Shown here: piece after piece, positions 49,711 through 57,085 of the stretch | Numbering within the stretch: the first letter of the stretch is position 1 | Layout of the letters: every line of letters begins with the position of its first letter | NCBI GenBank assembly: GCA_018001015.1 | Contig: JAGNIV010000002.1 | Span: 124,001 to 188,000, forward strand | Direction: 5' to 3' | DNA from: Phenylobacterium sp. | GTDB lineage: Bacteria > Pseudomonadota > Alphaproteobacteria > Caulobacterales > Caulobacteraceae | Length of the DNA stretch: 64,000 nt | The notes under the pieces: generated by a model | What the model saw: only the letters and a program-made list of their open reading frames with translations | What the model was told of the DNA's origin: nothing | The model's database searches: none | Program-made: the position numbers and the translations under genes

Positions 49711-49966
49711 CCTTCTCCCCTTGCGGGAGAAGGTGTCGGGTCCACGCCCGACGGATGAGGGGTCGCGCACCGTTCTCTGAACAACACGCCCGTCATCCCG
49801 GGCGACCGCAGGGAGACCCGGGACCCAGGGGGTTTGATTGCGGCCCCTGGGTCCCGGCTCTCCGCTCCGCTGCGGCCGGGATGACGTCGGAGATTGCCGC
49901 GCAGGTCTATCGCCCCCTGATCCGACCGGCCTTCGACCGGCCACCTTCTCCCGCAAGGGGAGAAGG
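49711..49966. repeat. Nested inverted-repeat element between era and recO
   Basis: Two copies of a 25-bp sequence lie in exact inverted orientation at 49711-49735 and 49942-49966; each copy is itself a hairpin with a 9-bp stem (CCTTCTCCC/GGGAGAAGG). Inside lies a second palindromic unit, 49792-49885, whose ends GTCATCCCGG/CCGGGATGAC pair, with a further exact 14-bp inverted pair at 49818-49831 and 49844-49857. The structure fills nearly the whole 290-bp gap and has no gene. It looks like a composite of two intergenic repeat families (REP/MITE-like). The first hairpin sits 12 bp after the era stop and could also end transcription. Confidence 0.85.
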
Positions 49967-49989
49967 AGCCGTGTTGCTCGCCTGACGCC

Positions 49990-50721
49990 ATGGAATTCGA
50001 AGACGACGCCTTCGTGCTCTCGGCCCGGCCCCACGGAGAGTCCGGGGCCATTGTCGAGTTCCTGACCGCCGCCCACGGCCGCTACGCCGCCCATGTGCCC
50101 GGCGGGACGTCGCGGCGGATCAAGCCCTTTCTGCAGCCCGGCGCGCGGGCTGTGATGTCCTATCGCGCCCGCGTCTCCGACCAGTTGGGCTCGGCTTCGG
50201 TGGAGCCGGTGGGAGAGGGGCCGAGCGCCCTGTTCGACGACGCCCTGGCCCTGGCGGGCCTCTCGGCCGCCGCCGCCGTGGCCGCCGCGGCCCTGCCCGA
50301 GCGCGAGCCGCATCCGGGCGCCTTCTACGCCTTCGAGGCCCTGACGGACTCGCTGATCCACCCCGATATCTGGCCGGCCATCTTCGTGCGGTTCGAGGCG
50401 GGCCTGCTACAGGACCTGGGCTTTGGCCTGGATCTCTCCAAGTGCGCCGCCACCGGCGCGCTGGACAACCTGATCTATGTCAGCCCCCGCACCGGCCGGG
50501 CGGTCAGCGCGGAGGCCGGCGAGCCTTACAAGGACAAGCTCCTGCACCTGCCGCCCTTCCTGCTCTCGGCCCAGGGCGGCATTCAACCCGGCGACGTGAG
50601 GGCCGGCCTCGATCTCACCGCCCACTTCCTGCAGGCCTTCGTGTTCAATCCTCTGAACCGGCCGTTGCCCCAGGCCAGGCTCTGGCTTGTGGACCGTCTA
50701 TCTGACGCAGACCGCCTCTAG
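49990..50721 (+). CDS. recO: DNA repair protein RecO
   Basis: A 243-residue recombination mediator that helps load RecA on SSB-coated DNA. The N-terminal OB fold starts EFEDDAFVLSARPHGESGA, with VPGGTSRRIKPFLQPG; the C-terminal helical part has FYAFEALTDSL, FVRFEAGLLQDLGFGLDLSKCAATG and LTAHFLQAFVFNPLNRPLP. The usual zinc-binding Cys set is reduced: only one Cys is visible, at KCAATG, as in several alphaproteobacterial RecO proteins. The ATG at 49990 lies 24 bp after the repeat element, with no strong ribosome signal. Confidence 0.93.
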   Translation: MEFEDDAFVLSARPHGESGAIVEFLTAAHGRYAAHVPGGTSRRIKPFLQPGARAVMSYRARVSDQLGSASVEPVGEGPSALFDDALALAGLSAAAAVAAAALPEREPHPGAFYAFEALTDSLIHPDIWPAIFVRFEAGLLQDLGFGLDLSKCAATGALDNLIYVSPRTGRAVSAEAGEPYKDKLLHLPPFLLSAQGGIQPGDVRAGLDLTAHFLQAFVFNPLNRPLPQARLWLVDRLSDADRL

Positions 50722-50778
50722 AGACGCGCGCCCCCCGGCCCGCTAGAATCAGCGCCCAAACGAGCGCGCGATTCTCCC

Positions 50779-53028
50779 ATGTCCAAACACACCCCACCGC
50801 CCTTCGAGGGCGACGGCGACCGCATCATCGATGAGCCGCTGTCGGAGGCCCTGTCCCGGCGCTATCTCGCCTATGCGCTCTCCACCATCACCGGCCGGGC
50901 CTTGCCCGATGTGCGCGACGGCCTGAAGCCGGTTCACCGGCGGCTGATGTACGCCATGCGCATGCTGCGGCTGGACCCCACCACCACCGCCAAGAAGTGC
51001 GCCCGCGTGGTGGGCGACGTCATCGGTAAATACCACCCGCACGGCGACGTGGCGGTCTATGAGGCCCTGGTGCGCCTGGCCCAGGACTTCGCCCAGCGCT
51101 ATCCGCTGGTGGATGGCCAGGGCAATTTCGGCAATATCGACGGCGATAACGCCGCGGCCATGCGCTACACCGAGTGCAAGCTCACCGTCGCCGCCCAGCT
51201 CCTGCTGGACGGGATCGACGAGGATGCGGTGGACTTCCGCTCCACCTATGACGGCGAGGACGAGGAGCCCGTCGTCCTGCCCGCCGGTTTCCCCAACCTG
51301 CTGGCCAACGGCTCGTCGGGCATCGCCGTGGGCATGGCCACCTCCATCCCGCCGCACAACGCCGCCGAGCTGATCGACGCCTGCCTGGTGCTGCTGAGCA
51401 ACCGTGAAGCCACCACGATGGACCTGCTGGAGCACGTCCAGGGGCCCGACTTCCCCACCGGCGGCGTCATTGTCGAGCCCAAGGCCTCGATGGCCGAGAC
51501 CTATGAGACCGGGCGGGGCGGCGTCCGTGTCCGCGCCCGCTGGGCCAAGGAGGACAACGGCCGCGGAACCTACCAGATCGTCATCACCGAGATTCCGTAT
51601 CAGGTGAAGAAGGCTGACCTGGTGGAACAGCTCGCCGGCCTGATCGAACTCAAGAAGGCCCCGCTGCTGGGCGACGTCCGCGACGAGAGCGCCGAGGACG
51701 TGCGCCTGATCCTCGAGCCCAAGAGCCGCAACGTCGAGCCCGAGGTGCTGATGGAGAGCCTGTTCAAGCTCTCCGACCTCGAGACCCGTTTCCCGGTCAA
51801 CATGAATGTCCTCGACGCCCGCGGCACGCCCGGCGTCATGAGCCTGAAGCGCTGCCTGCAGTCCTTCCTCGATCACCGCCGCGAGGTGCTGATCCGCCGC
51901 GCCCGCTTCCGCCTGGCCAAGATCGAGGCCCGGCTGCACATCCTCGACGGGATGGTGATCGCCTTCCTCAATCTGGATGAGGTGATCCGCATCGTCCGCT
52001 ACGAGGACGAGCCCAAGACCAAGCTGATCGAGGCCTTCGAACTCTCCGACATCCAGGCCGACGCCATCCTCAACACCCGCCTGCGGCAGTTGGCCCGGCT
52101 GGAGGAGATGGAGCTGCGCCGCGAGCATGCTGAGCTCGCCGAGGAGCGCGACGGCCTGGTCAAGATGCTGGCCGACGAGAAGCAGCAGTGGAAGCTGGTG
52201 GGGGTGGGCCTCAAGGATGTGCGCGCCATCCTGGGCCCCGACACCACACTGGGCCGCCGCCGCTCCACCTTCGACACCGCCCCCGTGGTGGACGCCGACG
52301 CCGCCATCGAGGCGATGATCGTGCGCGAGCCGATCACCGTCATCCTCTCCGAGCGCGGCTGGATCCGCGCGGCCAAGGGGCGGGTGGAGGACCCCTCGGA
52401 ACTGAAGTTCAAGGAGGGCGACAAGCTCGGCTTCCTGGTTCCGGCCGAGACCATCGACAAGCTGTTGATCTTCGCCTCCGACGGCCGTTTCTTCACCGTC
52501 GGTTGCGACAAGCTCCCTTCGGCCCGGGGCCACGGCGAGCCCCTGCGGCTGATGCTCGACCTCGACGACAAGACCGACATCATCGACGTCTTCCCCTTCA
52601 AGGCTGGCGCCAAAAGGGTCATCGCCTCGAAGGAGGGCTACGGCTTCGTCATGCCGGAGGAGGAGGCCATCTCCGCCCGCCGCGCCGGCAAGCAGGTGCT
52701 GAACGTCGGCGCCAAGGGTGCGGCCTTCGCCATGCCGGCCACCGGCGACCACCTGGGGGTCATCGGCGACAACGGCAAGATCCTGATCTTCCCGCTGGCC
52801 GAACTGCCGGAGATGCCGCGCGGCAAGGGCGTGAAGCTGCAGACCTACCGCGAGGGCGGCCTGCGCGACGCCATCGTCTTCAACGAGGCCGACGGCGCGA
52901 CCTGGATCGACCCCGCCGGCCGCACGCGGGTTTGGGCCGAGTGGAAAGACTGGCTCGCCCGCCGCGCCGCCGCCGGCAAACTCGCGCCGAAAGGCTTCCC
53001 GACGAGCAAGCGGTTCAAGCCGAAGTAG
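50779..53028 (+). CDS. parC: DNA topoisomerase IV subunit A
   Basis: A 749-residue type IIA topoisomerase subunit that decatenates chromosomes. The breakage-reunion domain has [56 protein letters not shown] and active-site Tyr130 (RYTECKL); a coiled-coil region follows (about 370-480). The shortened C-terminal beta-pinwheel lacks a GyrA box QRRGGKG, which supports ParC over GyrA. The place matching the quinolone-contact Ser of E. coli ParC is Val91 here. Its position after era-recO and before aspS matches Caulobacter relatives. Confidence 0.95.
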   Translation: MSKHTPPPFEGDGDRIIDEPLSEALSRRYLAYALSTITGRALPDVRDGLKPVHRRLMYAMRMLRLDPTTTAKKCARVVGDVIGKYHPHGDVAVYEALVRLAQDFAQRYPLVDGQGNFGNIDGDNAAAMRYTECKLTVAAQLLLDGIDEDAVDFRSTYDGEDEEPVVLPAGFPNLLANGSSGIAVGMATSIPPHNAAELIDACLVLLSNREATTMDLLEHVQGPDFPTGGVIVEPKASMAETYETGRGGVRVRARWAKEDNGRGTYQIVITEIPYQVKKADLVEQLAGLIELKKAPLLGDVRDESAEDVRLILEPKSRNVEPEVLMESLFKLSDLETRFPVNMNVLDARGTPGVMSLKRCLQSFLDHRREVLIRRARFRLAKIEARLHILDGMVIAFLNLDEVIRIVRYEDEPKTKLIEAFELSDIQADAILNTRLRQLARLEEMELRREHAELAEERDGLVKMLADEKQQWKLVGVGLKDVRAILGPDTTLGRRRSTFDTAPVVDADAAIEAMIVREPITVILSERGWIRAAKGRVEDPSELKFKEGDKLGFLVPAETIDKLLIFASDGRFFTVGCDKLPSARGHGEPLRLMLDLDDKTDIIDVFPFKAGAKRVIASKEGYGFVMPEEEAISARRAGKQVLNVGAKGAAFAMPATGDHLGVIGDNGKILIFPLAELPEMPRGKGVKLQTYREGGLRDAIVFNEADGATWIDPAGRTRVWAEWKDWLARRAAAGKLAPKGFPTSKRFKPK

Positions 53029-53046
53029 TGATTATGGGGCGAGGCC

Positions 53047-53607
53047 ATGATCGATCCTGAGGTCGCTCAGAAGTTTCAAGGACGGCTTGGCGGCTTTCTG
53101 GATGGCGACGAGACGTTGCTCTGGGCTGGACGGTCAAGCCGTAGGCTTTGGGTCAGCTCCTCAGATCTCTACCTTGGCTACCCCATCACCATGGTGCTCC
53201 TGGCCTGGAGCGGGATTCTCGGCGCGGATTTGCTCAACGGAAAGCTTGATCATCTCAACTCGTCGCTTCTTGTCTGGGGCGCGACAGCCTTCATCGTCGT
53301 CCGTAAGCTCGTGCTCGAGCCGTGGGCCAGGAGCAGGCTCTATTATGGAGTCACGGAGTCTCGCGCACTTGTTCTCCGATGCTTCCGCAAAGAGACCATT
53401 CGCGAAGTTCCTATAAGTACGCCGGCTCGAATCTCATGGGGCGTGTGGGGTGGTGCAACCGTGCAGTTCGACCCCGAACTGAACCGCGATTGGAGACAAG
53501 TCCTCTGGCGACTGCTGCAGGCGCCTGCCCTTGAAGATGGCGTCTGGTTTGTCGCGGTGCAGGATAGCGCCGACCTTCTGAATCTAGTTCGTCCGTCTCC
53601 GAATTGA
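53047..53607 (+). CDS. Hypothetical membrane protein, PH-like pattern
   Basis: A 186-residue protein with two hydrophobic helices (about residues 44-62 and 72-88). The order of motifs, a leading GDETLLWAGRSSRRL, then the helices, then RLYYGVTESRALVLR, is like membrane proteins with a bacterial PH domain, where YxVTxxRxxxL is the recurring strand. The match is by eye and not secure. The gene is visibly less GC-rich than parC and aspS on either side and uses more AT-ending codons, so it may have been acquired. GAGG stands just before the ATG. It breaks the parC-aspS spacing. Confidence 0.65.
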   Translation: MIDPEVAQKFQGRLGGFLDGDETLLWAGRSSRRLWVSSSDLYLGYPITMVLLAWSGILGADLLNGKLDHLNSSLLVWGATAFIVVRKLVLEPWARSRLYYGVTESRALVLRCFRKETIREVPISTPARISWGVWGGATVQFDPELNRDWRQVLWRLLQAPALEDGVWFVAVQDSADLLNLVRPSPN

Positions 53608-53702
53608 TGGGGTGTTTGCTGCCCTCAGGCCGCTCCTCACCTTGACTTTCGACCCCCCTCATGCGCCCTTCCGCGCCTTGATTTTCTAGAGCTTTGGCGA
53701 CC

Positions 53703-55481
53703 ATGCATCCCCACCGTTCCCATACCTGCGGCGCCCTCCGGTCGGCGGACACGGGCCAGAATGTCCGGCTGTCGGGCTGGATCCATCGCAAGCGCGACCA
53801 CGGCGGGCTGATGTTCATCGACCTGCGCGACCACTATGGCCTGACCCAGCTGGTGATCAGCCCCGAGACCCCTGGCTTCGACCGCGTCGAGCGCCTGCGC
53901 GCCGAGAGCGTGATCCGGGTGGACGGCCAGGTCCTGGCCCGCTCGGCCGACACCATCAATCCCAACCTGCCCACCGGCGAGGTCGAGATCCGCGTGTCGT
54001 CCATCGACGTGATCTCCGAGGCCGCCGAGCTGCCGCTGCCGGTGTTCGGCGAGCCCGACTATCCCGAAGAGCTGCGGCTCAAGCACCGCTATCTCGACCT
54101 GCGCCGCGAGACCCTGCACAAGAATATCGTCCTGCGCTCCAAGGTCATCCACTCGATCCGCAACCGCATGATCGGCCAGGGCTTCCTGGAGTACCAGACA
54201 CCGATCCTGACGGCCTCGTCGCCGGAAGGCGCGCGCGACTTCCTGGTGCCCTCGCGCATCCACCCGTCGAAGTTCTACGCCCTGCCGCAGGCCCCCCAGC
54301 AGTTCAAGCAGCTGCTGATGGTCGCCGGCTTCGACCGCTACTTCCAGATCGCGCCCTGCTTCCGCGACGAGGACCTGCGCGCCGACCGCAGCCTGGAATT
54401 CTACCAGCTCGACGTGGAGATGAGCTTCGTCACCCAGGACGACATCTTCAACGCCATCGAGCCGGTGATGCACGGCGTCTTCGAAGAGTTCGCCGACGGC
54501 AAGAGCGTCACGCCCTATCCGTTCCCGCGCATCCCCTACCGCGACTCCATCGCCTGGTACGGCAGCGACAAGCCCGACCTGCGCAACCCCATCAAGATGG
54601 CCGATGTCTCGGAAAGCTTCCGCGGCGGCGGCTTTGGCCTGTTCGCCCGCATCCTGGAAGACGCCAAGAACGCCGTGTGGGCGATCCCCGCGCCGAAGGG
54701 CGGCAGCCGCGCGTTCTGCGACCGTATGAACTCGTGGGCCCAAGGCGAGGGGCAACCCGGCCTCGGCTACATCTTCTGGAGCGAGGACCAGGGCGCCTGG
54801 GGCGGCCCGATCGCCAAGAACCTCGGCGCCGAGGCCACGCAGGCTCTGATGTCCGGCATCGGCCTGGGGCAAGGCGACGCCGCCTTCTTCGTCGCCGGTG
54901 ATCCGAAGACCTTCTACAAGTTCGCGGGCTCGGCCCGCACCAAGGTCGGGACCGACCTGAAGCTGATCGACGAGGACCGCTTCGAATTCGTCTGGATCGT
55001 CGACTTCCCGATGTTCGAGATGAACGAGGAGACCAACCACGTCGACTTCTCGCACAACCCCTTCTCGATGCCGCAGGGCGAGATGGAGGCCCTGGAGACC
55101 AAGGACCCCTTGGACATCCTGGCCTACCAGTACGACATCGTCTGCAACGGCTACGAGCTGTGCTCGGGCGCGGTGCGCAACCATCTGCCGGAACTGATGC
55201 TGAAGGCCTTCGAGATCGCCGGCTATGGCCCCAGCGTGGTCGAGGAGCAGTTCGGCGGCATGCTGAACGCCTTCCGCCATGGCGCCCCGCCGCACGGGGG
55301 CCTGGCCCCCGGCATCGACCGCATCGTCATGCTGCTGGCCGGCCAGACCGCCATCCGCGAGGTCATCGCCTTCCCGCTGAACCAGCAGGGTCAGGACCTG
55401 TTGATGAACGCGCCGTCGGAGGTCGAGGACAAGCAGCTCAAGGAGCTGCACATCCGCCTGGCGCCGCCGATCAAGGTCTAG
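53703..55481 (+). CDS. aspS: Aspartyl-tRNA synthetase, probably non-discriminating
   Basis: A 592-residue class II synthetase of the bacterial type: an N-terminal OB anticodon-binding domain, catalytic motif 1 around [20 protein letters not shown], motif 2 [19 protein letters not shown], a bacterial insertion domain (about 290-420) and motif 3 [14 protein letters not shown]. His33 in [10 protein letters not shown] matches the residue linked to recognition of both tRNA(Asp) and tRNA(Asn) in non-discriminating enzymes, in agreement with gatB at the start of the window. The ATG at 53703 is preferred over a TTG three codons upstream. Discrimination should be tested, since the call rests on one residue and the GatB context. 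Confidence 0.95.
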   Translation: MHPHRSHTCGALRSADTGQNVRLSGWIHRKRDHGGLMFIDLRDHYGLTQLVISPETPGFDRVERLRAESVIRVDGQVLARSADTINPNLPTGEVEIRVSSIDVISEAAELPLPVFGEPDYPEELRLKHRYLDLRRETLHKNIVLRSKVIHSIRNRMIGQGFLEYQTPILTASSPEGARDFLVPSRIHPSKFYALPQAPQQFKQLLMVAGFDRYFQIAPCFRDEDLRADRSLEFYQLDVEMSFVTQDDIFNAIEPVMHGVFEEFADGKSVTPYPFPRIPYRDSIAWYGSDKPDLRNPIKMADVSESFRGGGFGLFARILEDAKNAVWAIPAPKGGSRAFCDRMNSWAQGEGQPGLGYIFWSEDQGAWGGPIAKNLGAEATQALMSGIGLGQGDAAFFVAGDPKTFYKFAGSARTKVGTDLKLIDEDRFEFVWIVDFPMFEMNEETNHVDFSHNPFSMPQGEMEALETKDPLDILAYQYDIVCNGYELCSGAVRNHLPELMLKAFEIAGYGPSVVEEQFGGMLNAFRHGAPPHGGLAPGIDRIVMLLAGQTAIREVIAFPLNQQGQDLLMNAPSEVEDKQLKELHIRLAPPIKV

Positions 55482-55518
55482 AGCCGGATGGCTTCTCTCG
55501 AAGCCTGAATCCGGCTCT
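55480..55518 (+). terminator. Stem-loop after aspS, likely terminator
   Basis: The sequence 55480-55489 pairs exactly with 55509-55518 (10 bp), and an inner 6-bp stem (55490-55495 with 55500-55505) extends it around a TCTC loop. It starts inside the aspS stop codon. Only a short T-containing stretch follows. A GAATC methylation site lies in the 3' arm (55507-55511). Confidence 0.6.
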
Positions 55519-55532
55519 ATGACTTTGAAATT

Positions 55533-55581
55533 AGATCACGATTCAACACTCAGACGAATCCGTCTGAGCGCATCGTGATCT
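55533..55581. repeat. Second stem-loop with two GANTC sites
   Basis: An outer 10-bp stem (55533-55542 with 55572-55581) and an inner 8-bp stem (55549-55556 with 55561-55568) around a 4-nt loop. GATTC (55540-55544) and GAATC (55556-55560) are CcrM sites. It overlaps the end of the convergent pentapeptide gene by 2 bp. It may be a bidirectional terminator or a member of a dispersed repeat family. Confidence 0.65.
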
Positions 55582-56464
55582 AGCGGGGCTCGGCGGGCGG
55601 CCGGGGCGCCTTGGGAGCCGCCGGCGGGGCCGGGGGCCGCCAGCCGGTCCAGCGCGCCGTGCCGCCGTGGCAGCCGCGGGCCACCAGGCCCTGAGGCAGC
55701 TTGGTGGTGGTGTCGGCGCAGGCCTCGTCCAGCTGATCCTGATCCAGGTTGCGCGCCTTGGAGAGATCGACGCCGTAGAGCATCGTGCGGCGCAGGCTGG
55801 CGTCACGGAAGTCGGCGCCGGCGAACATCGCGCCCGACAGCACCGCGGAGTCCAGATTGGTGTCGCGGAACGAGGCGCGCTCGAAGCGGCCCCCCGACAG
55901 CACCGCGCCCTGCATGGCGGCGTCGCGGAAGCTGACGCCGCGGGCGTCGGTCTTGCTGAAATTGGCTCCGGTCAGGTCGCCGTCATTGAGCTGGGCGCCG
56001 CTCATCGAGGCCCGGCCGAAATTGGCGCCCTGGGCCTGCAGGTCGCGCAGGTCGGCGTTGGCCAGGTTGGCGGCGGAGAAGCTCACGCCCTTGGCCTGGA
56101 CGTCCCGCAGCTTGGCGTCGGAGAGGTTGGCCGAGCCAAAGTTGGCCCCCACCATCTCGGCGTCCGATAGGTCGGCCCGCGACAGGTCGGCGCCGGCGAA
56201 GTTGGCGCCGTAGAAGCGCGCCTCCCGCAGGTCCGAGCCCACCAGGGCCGCCCCGGCGAAGTTGGCGCCGTTGAACTGCGCCCCGGTCAGCTTGCGCCCC
56301 GACAGTTCGCACTTGGCGCAGGCGCCGCCGAACGAAACCAGCCTGGCGACCTCCTTGTCGCCCACCCACGCCTGGGCGGCGTTGGGGGCCGCGACCACCA
56401 CGACGGCCAGGGACGCGGCCAGCGGGGCGATACGGGTCAGGGCGGTGCGGAAGGAGCCGAACAT
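55580..56464 (-). CDS. Secreted pentapeptide-repeat protein
   Basis: A 294-residue protein with a signal peptide (MFGSFRTALTRIAPLAAS to NAAQA), a short conserved head with a Cys pair (CAKCELSGRKL), then about 30 tandem pentapeptide units A(D/N)Lxx over residues 60-230 (FNGANFAGAAL, GADLSRADLSDAE, LANADLRDLQAQG), which should form a right-handed quadrilateral beta helix. The C-terminal tail holds a Cys pair (EACADTT, ARGCHGG) and a Pro-rich end. The export signal makes a Qnr-type gyrase protection role unlikely. The start is uncertain: ATG 56464 or GTG 56470. The next gene upstream on the strand is a shorter relative with the same head and tail. Confidence 0.85.
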   Translation of the reverse strand: MFGSFRTALTRIAPLAASLAVVVVAAPNAAQAWVGDKEVARLVSFGGACAKCELSGRKLTGAQFNGANFAGAALVGSDLREARFYGANFAGADLSRADLSDAEMVGANFGSANLSDAKLRDVQAKGVSFSAANLANADLRDLQAQGANFGRASMSGAQLNDGDLTGANFSKTDARGVSFRDAAMQGAVLSGGRFERASFRDTNLDSAVLSGAMFAGADFRDASLRRTMLYGVDLSKARNLDQDQLDEACADTTTKLPQGLVARGCHGGTARWTGWRPPAPPAAPKAPRPPAEPR

Positions 56465-56527
56465 GACCACACCATGTGCCTACGGAGGGGGCCTCAGGCT
56501 ACTTAAATCGCGGTAATTCTTGACAGA

Positions 56528-57016
56528 TTAGCAGCCGGGCACACGCAGGCCGGGTGGAAGCCGCGTGGCGCCATCACCGCAGGCGCGGTTCAGCTGCGCC
56601 TGGGAGAGGCCCCGCGCACGGTCCATCTCCGCGCCCGAGAGGTTGGTCCCGTCCAGGTTCGCGCCGGCGAAATTGGCGCCCTCCAGATAGGTCCCCACGA
56701 AGCTGGCGTGAGTCAGGTCGGCGCCGGCGAAATTGGCGCTGGAGAACACCCCGCCATAGGCGTTGACGTCCCGCAGGTCGGCGCCGCCGAAATTGGCGCG
56801 GTTCATCACTGAGAGGCTCAGGTCGGCCTGCCGCAGGCGCGCTCCGGCGAAATTGCGCCCCTTGATCTCCAGCCCCGAGAAGTCGGCCTGGAACAGGTTG
56901 CACTTCGGGCAGTTCGCCCCCTTGCGCGCCGCGGCGATCTGGCCGGCGTTCTGGGACTGGGCGGGCGCGGCGATGGCCAGGGCGGCGGCCAGGCAGAGCA
57001 GGGCGAGCGGTTTCAT
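56528..57016 (-). CDS. Secreted pentapeptide-repeat protein, short paralog
   Basis: A 162-residue paralog of the neighbouring protein. It has a signal peptide (MKPLALLCLAAALAIAAPAQS), the Cys-pair head (CPKCNLFQADFSGLEI), about 14 pentapeptide units (ARLRQADLSLSVMNRANF, GADLTHASFVGTYLE, GANLDGTNLSGAEM) and a tail with LNRACGDGATRLPPGLRVPGC. Tail and head are similar to those of the longer copy, so the pair arose by duplication and repeat-number change. GGAG stands 7 nt before the ATG. A direct function in the periplasm is not known. Confidence 0.87.
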   Translation of the reverse strand: MKPLALLCLAAALAIAAPAQSQNAGQIAAARKGANCPKCNLFQADFSGLEIKGRNFAGARLRQADLSLSVMNRANFGGADLRDVNAYGGVFSSANFAGADLTHASFVGTYLEGANFAGANLDGTNLSGAEMDRARGLSQAQLNRACGDGATRLPPGLRVPGC

Positions 57017-57085
57017 CTGCGGGCTCCGGCGAATGACGCCTTCTGCCTAGGCCTGAAAACCTAAGGTCCGGTGACCAGGCCGGTC

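Noticed and set aside
50779..53028. Naming parC as gyrA
   Set aside because: The C-terminal part lacks the GyrA box and the gene sits in the parC context after era and recO; the length fits ParC.
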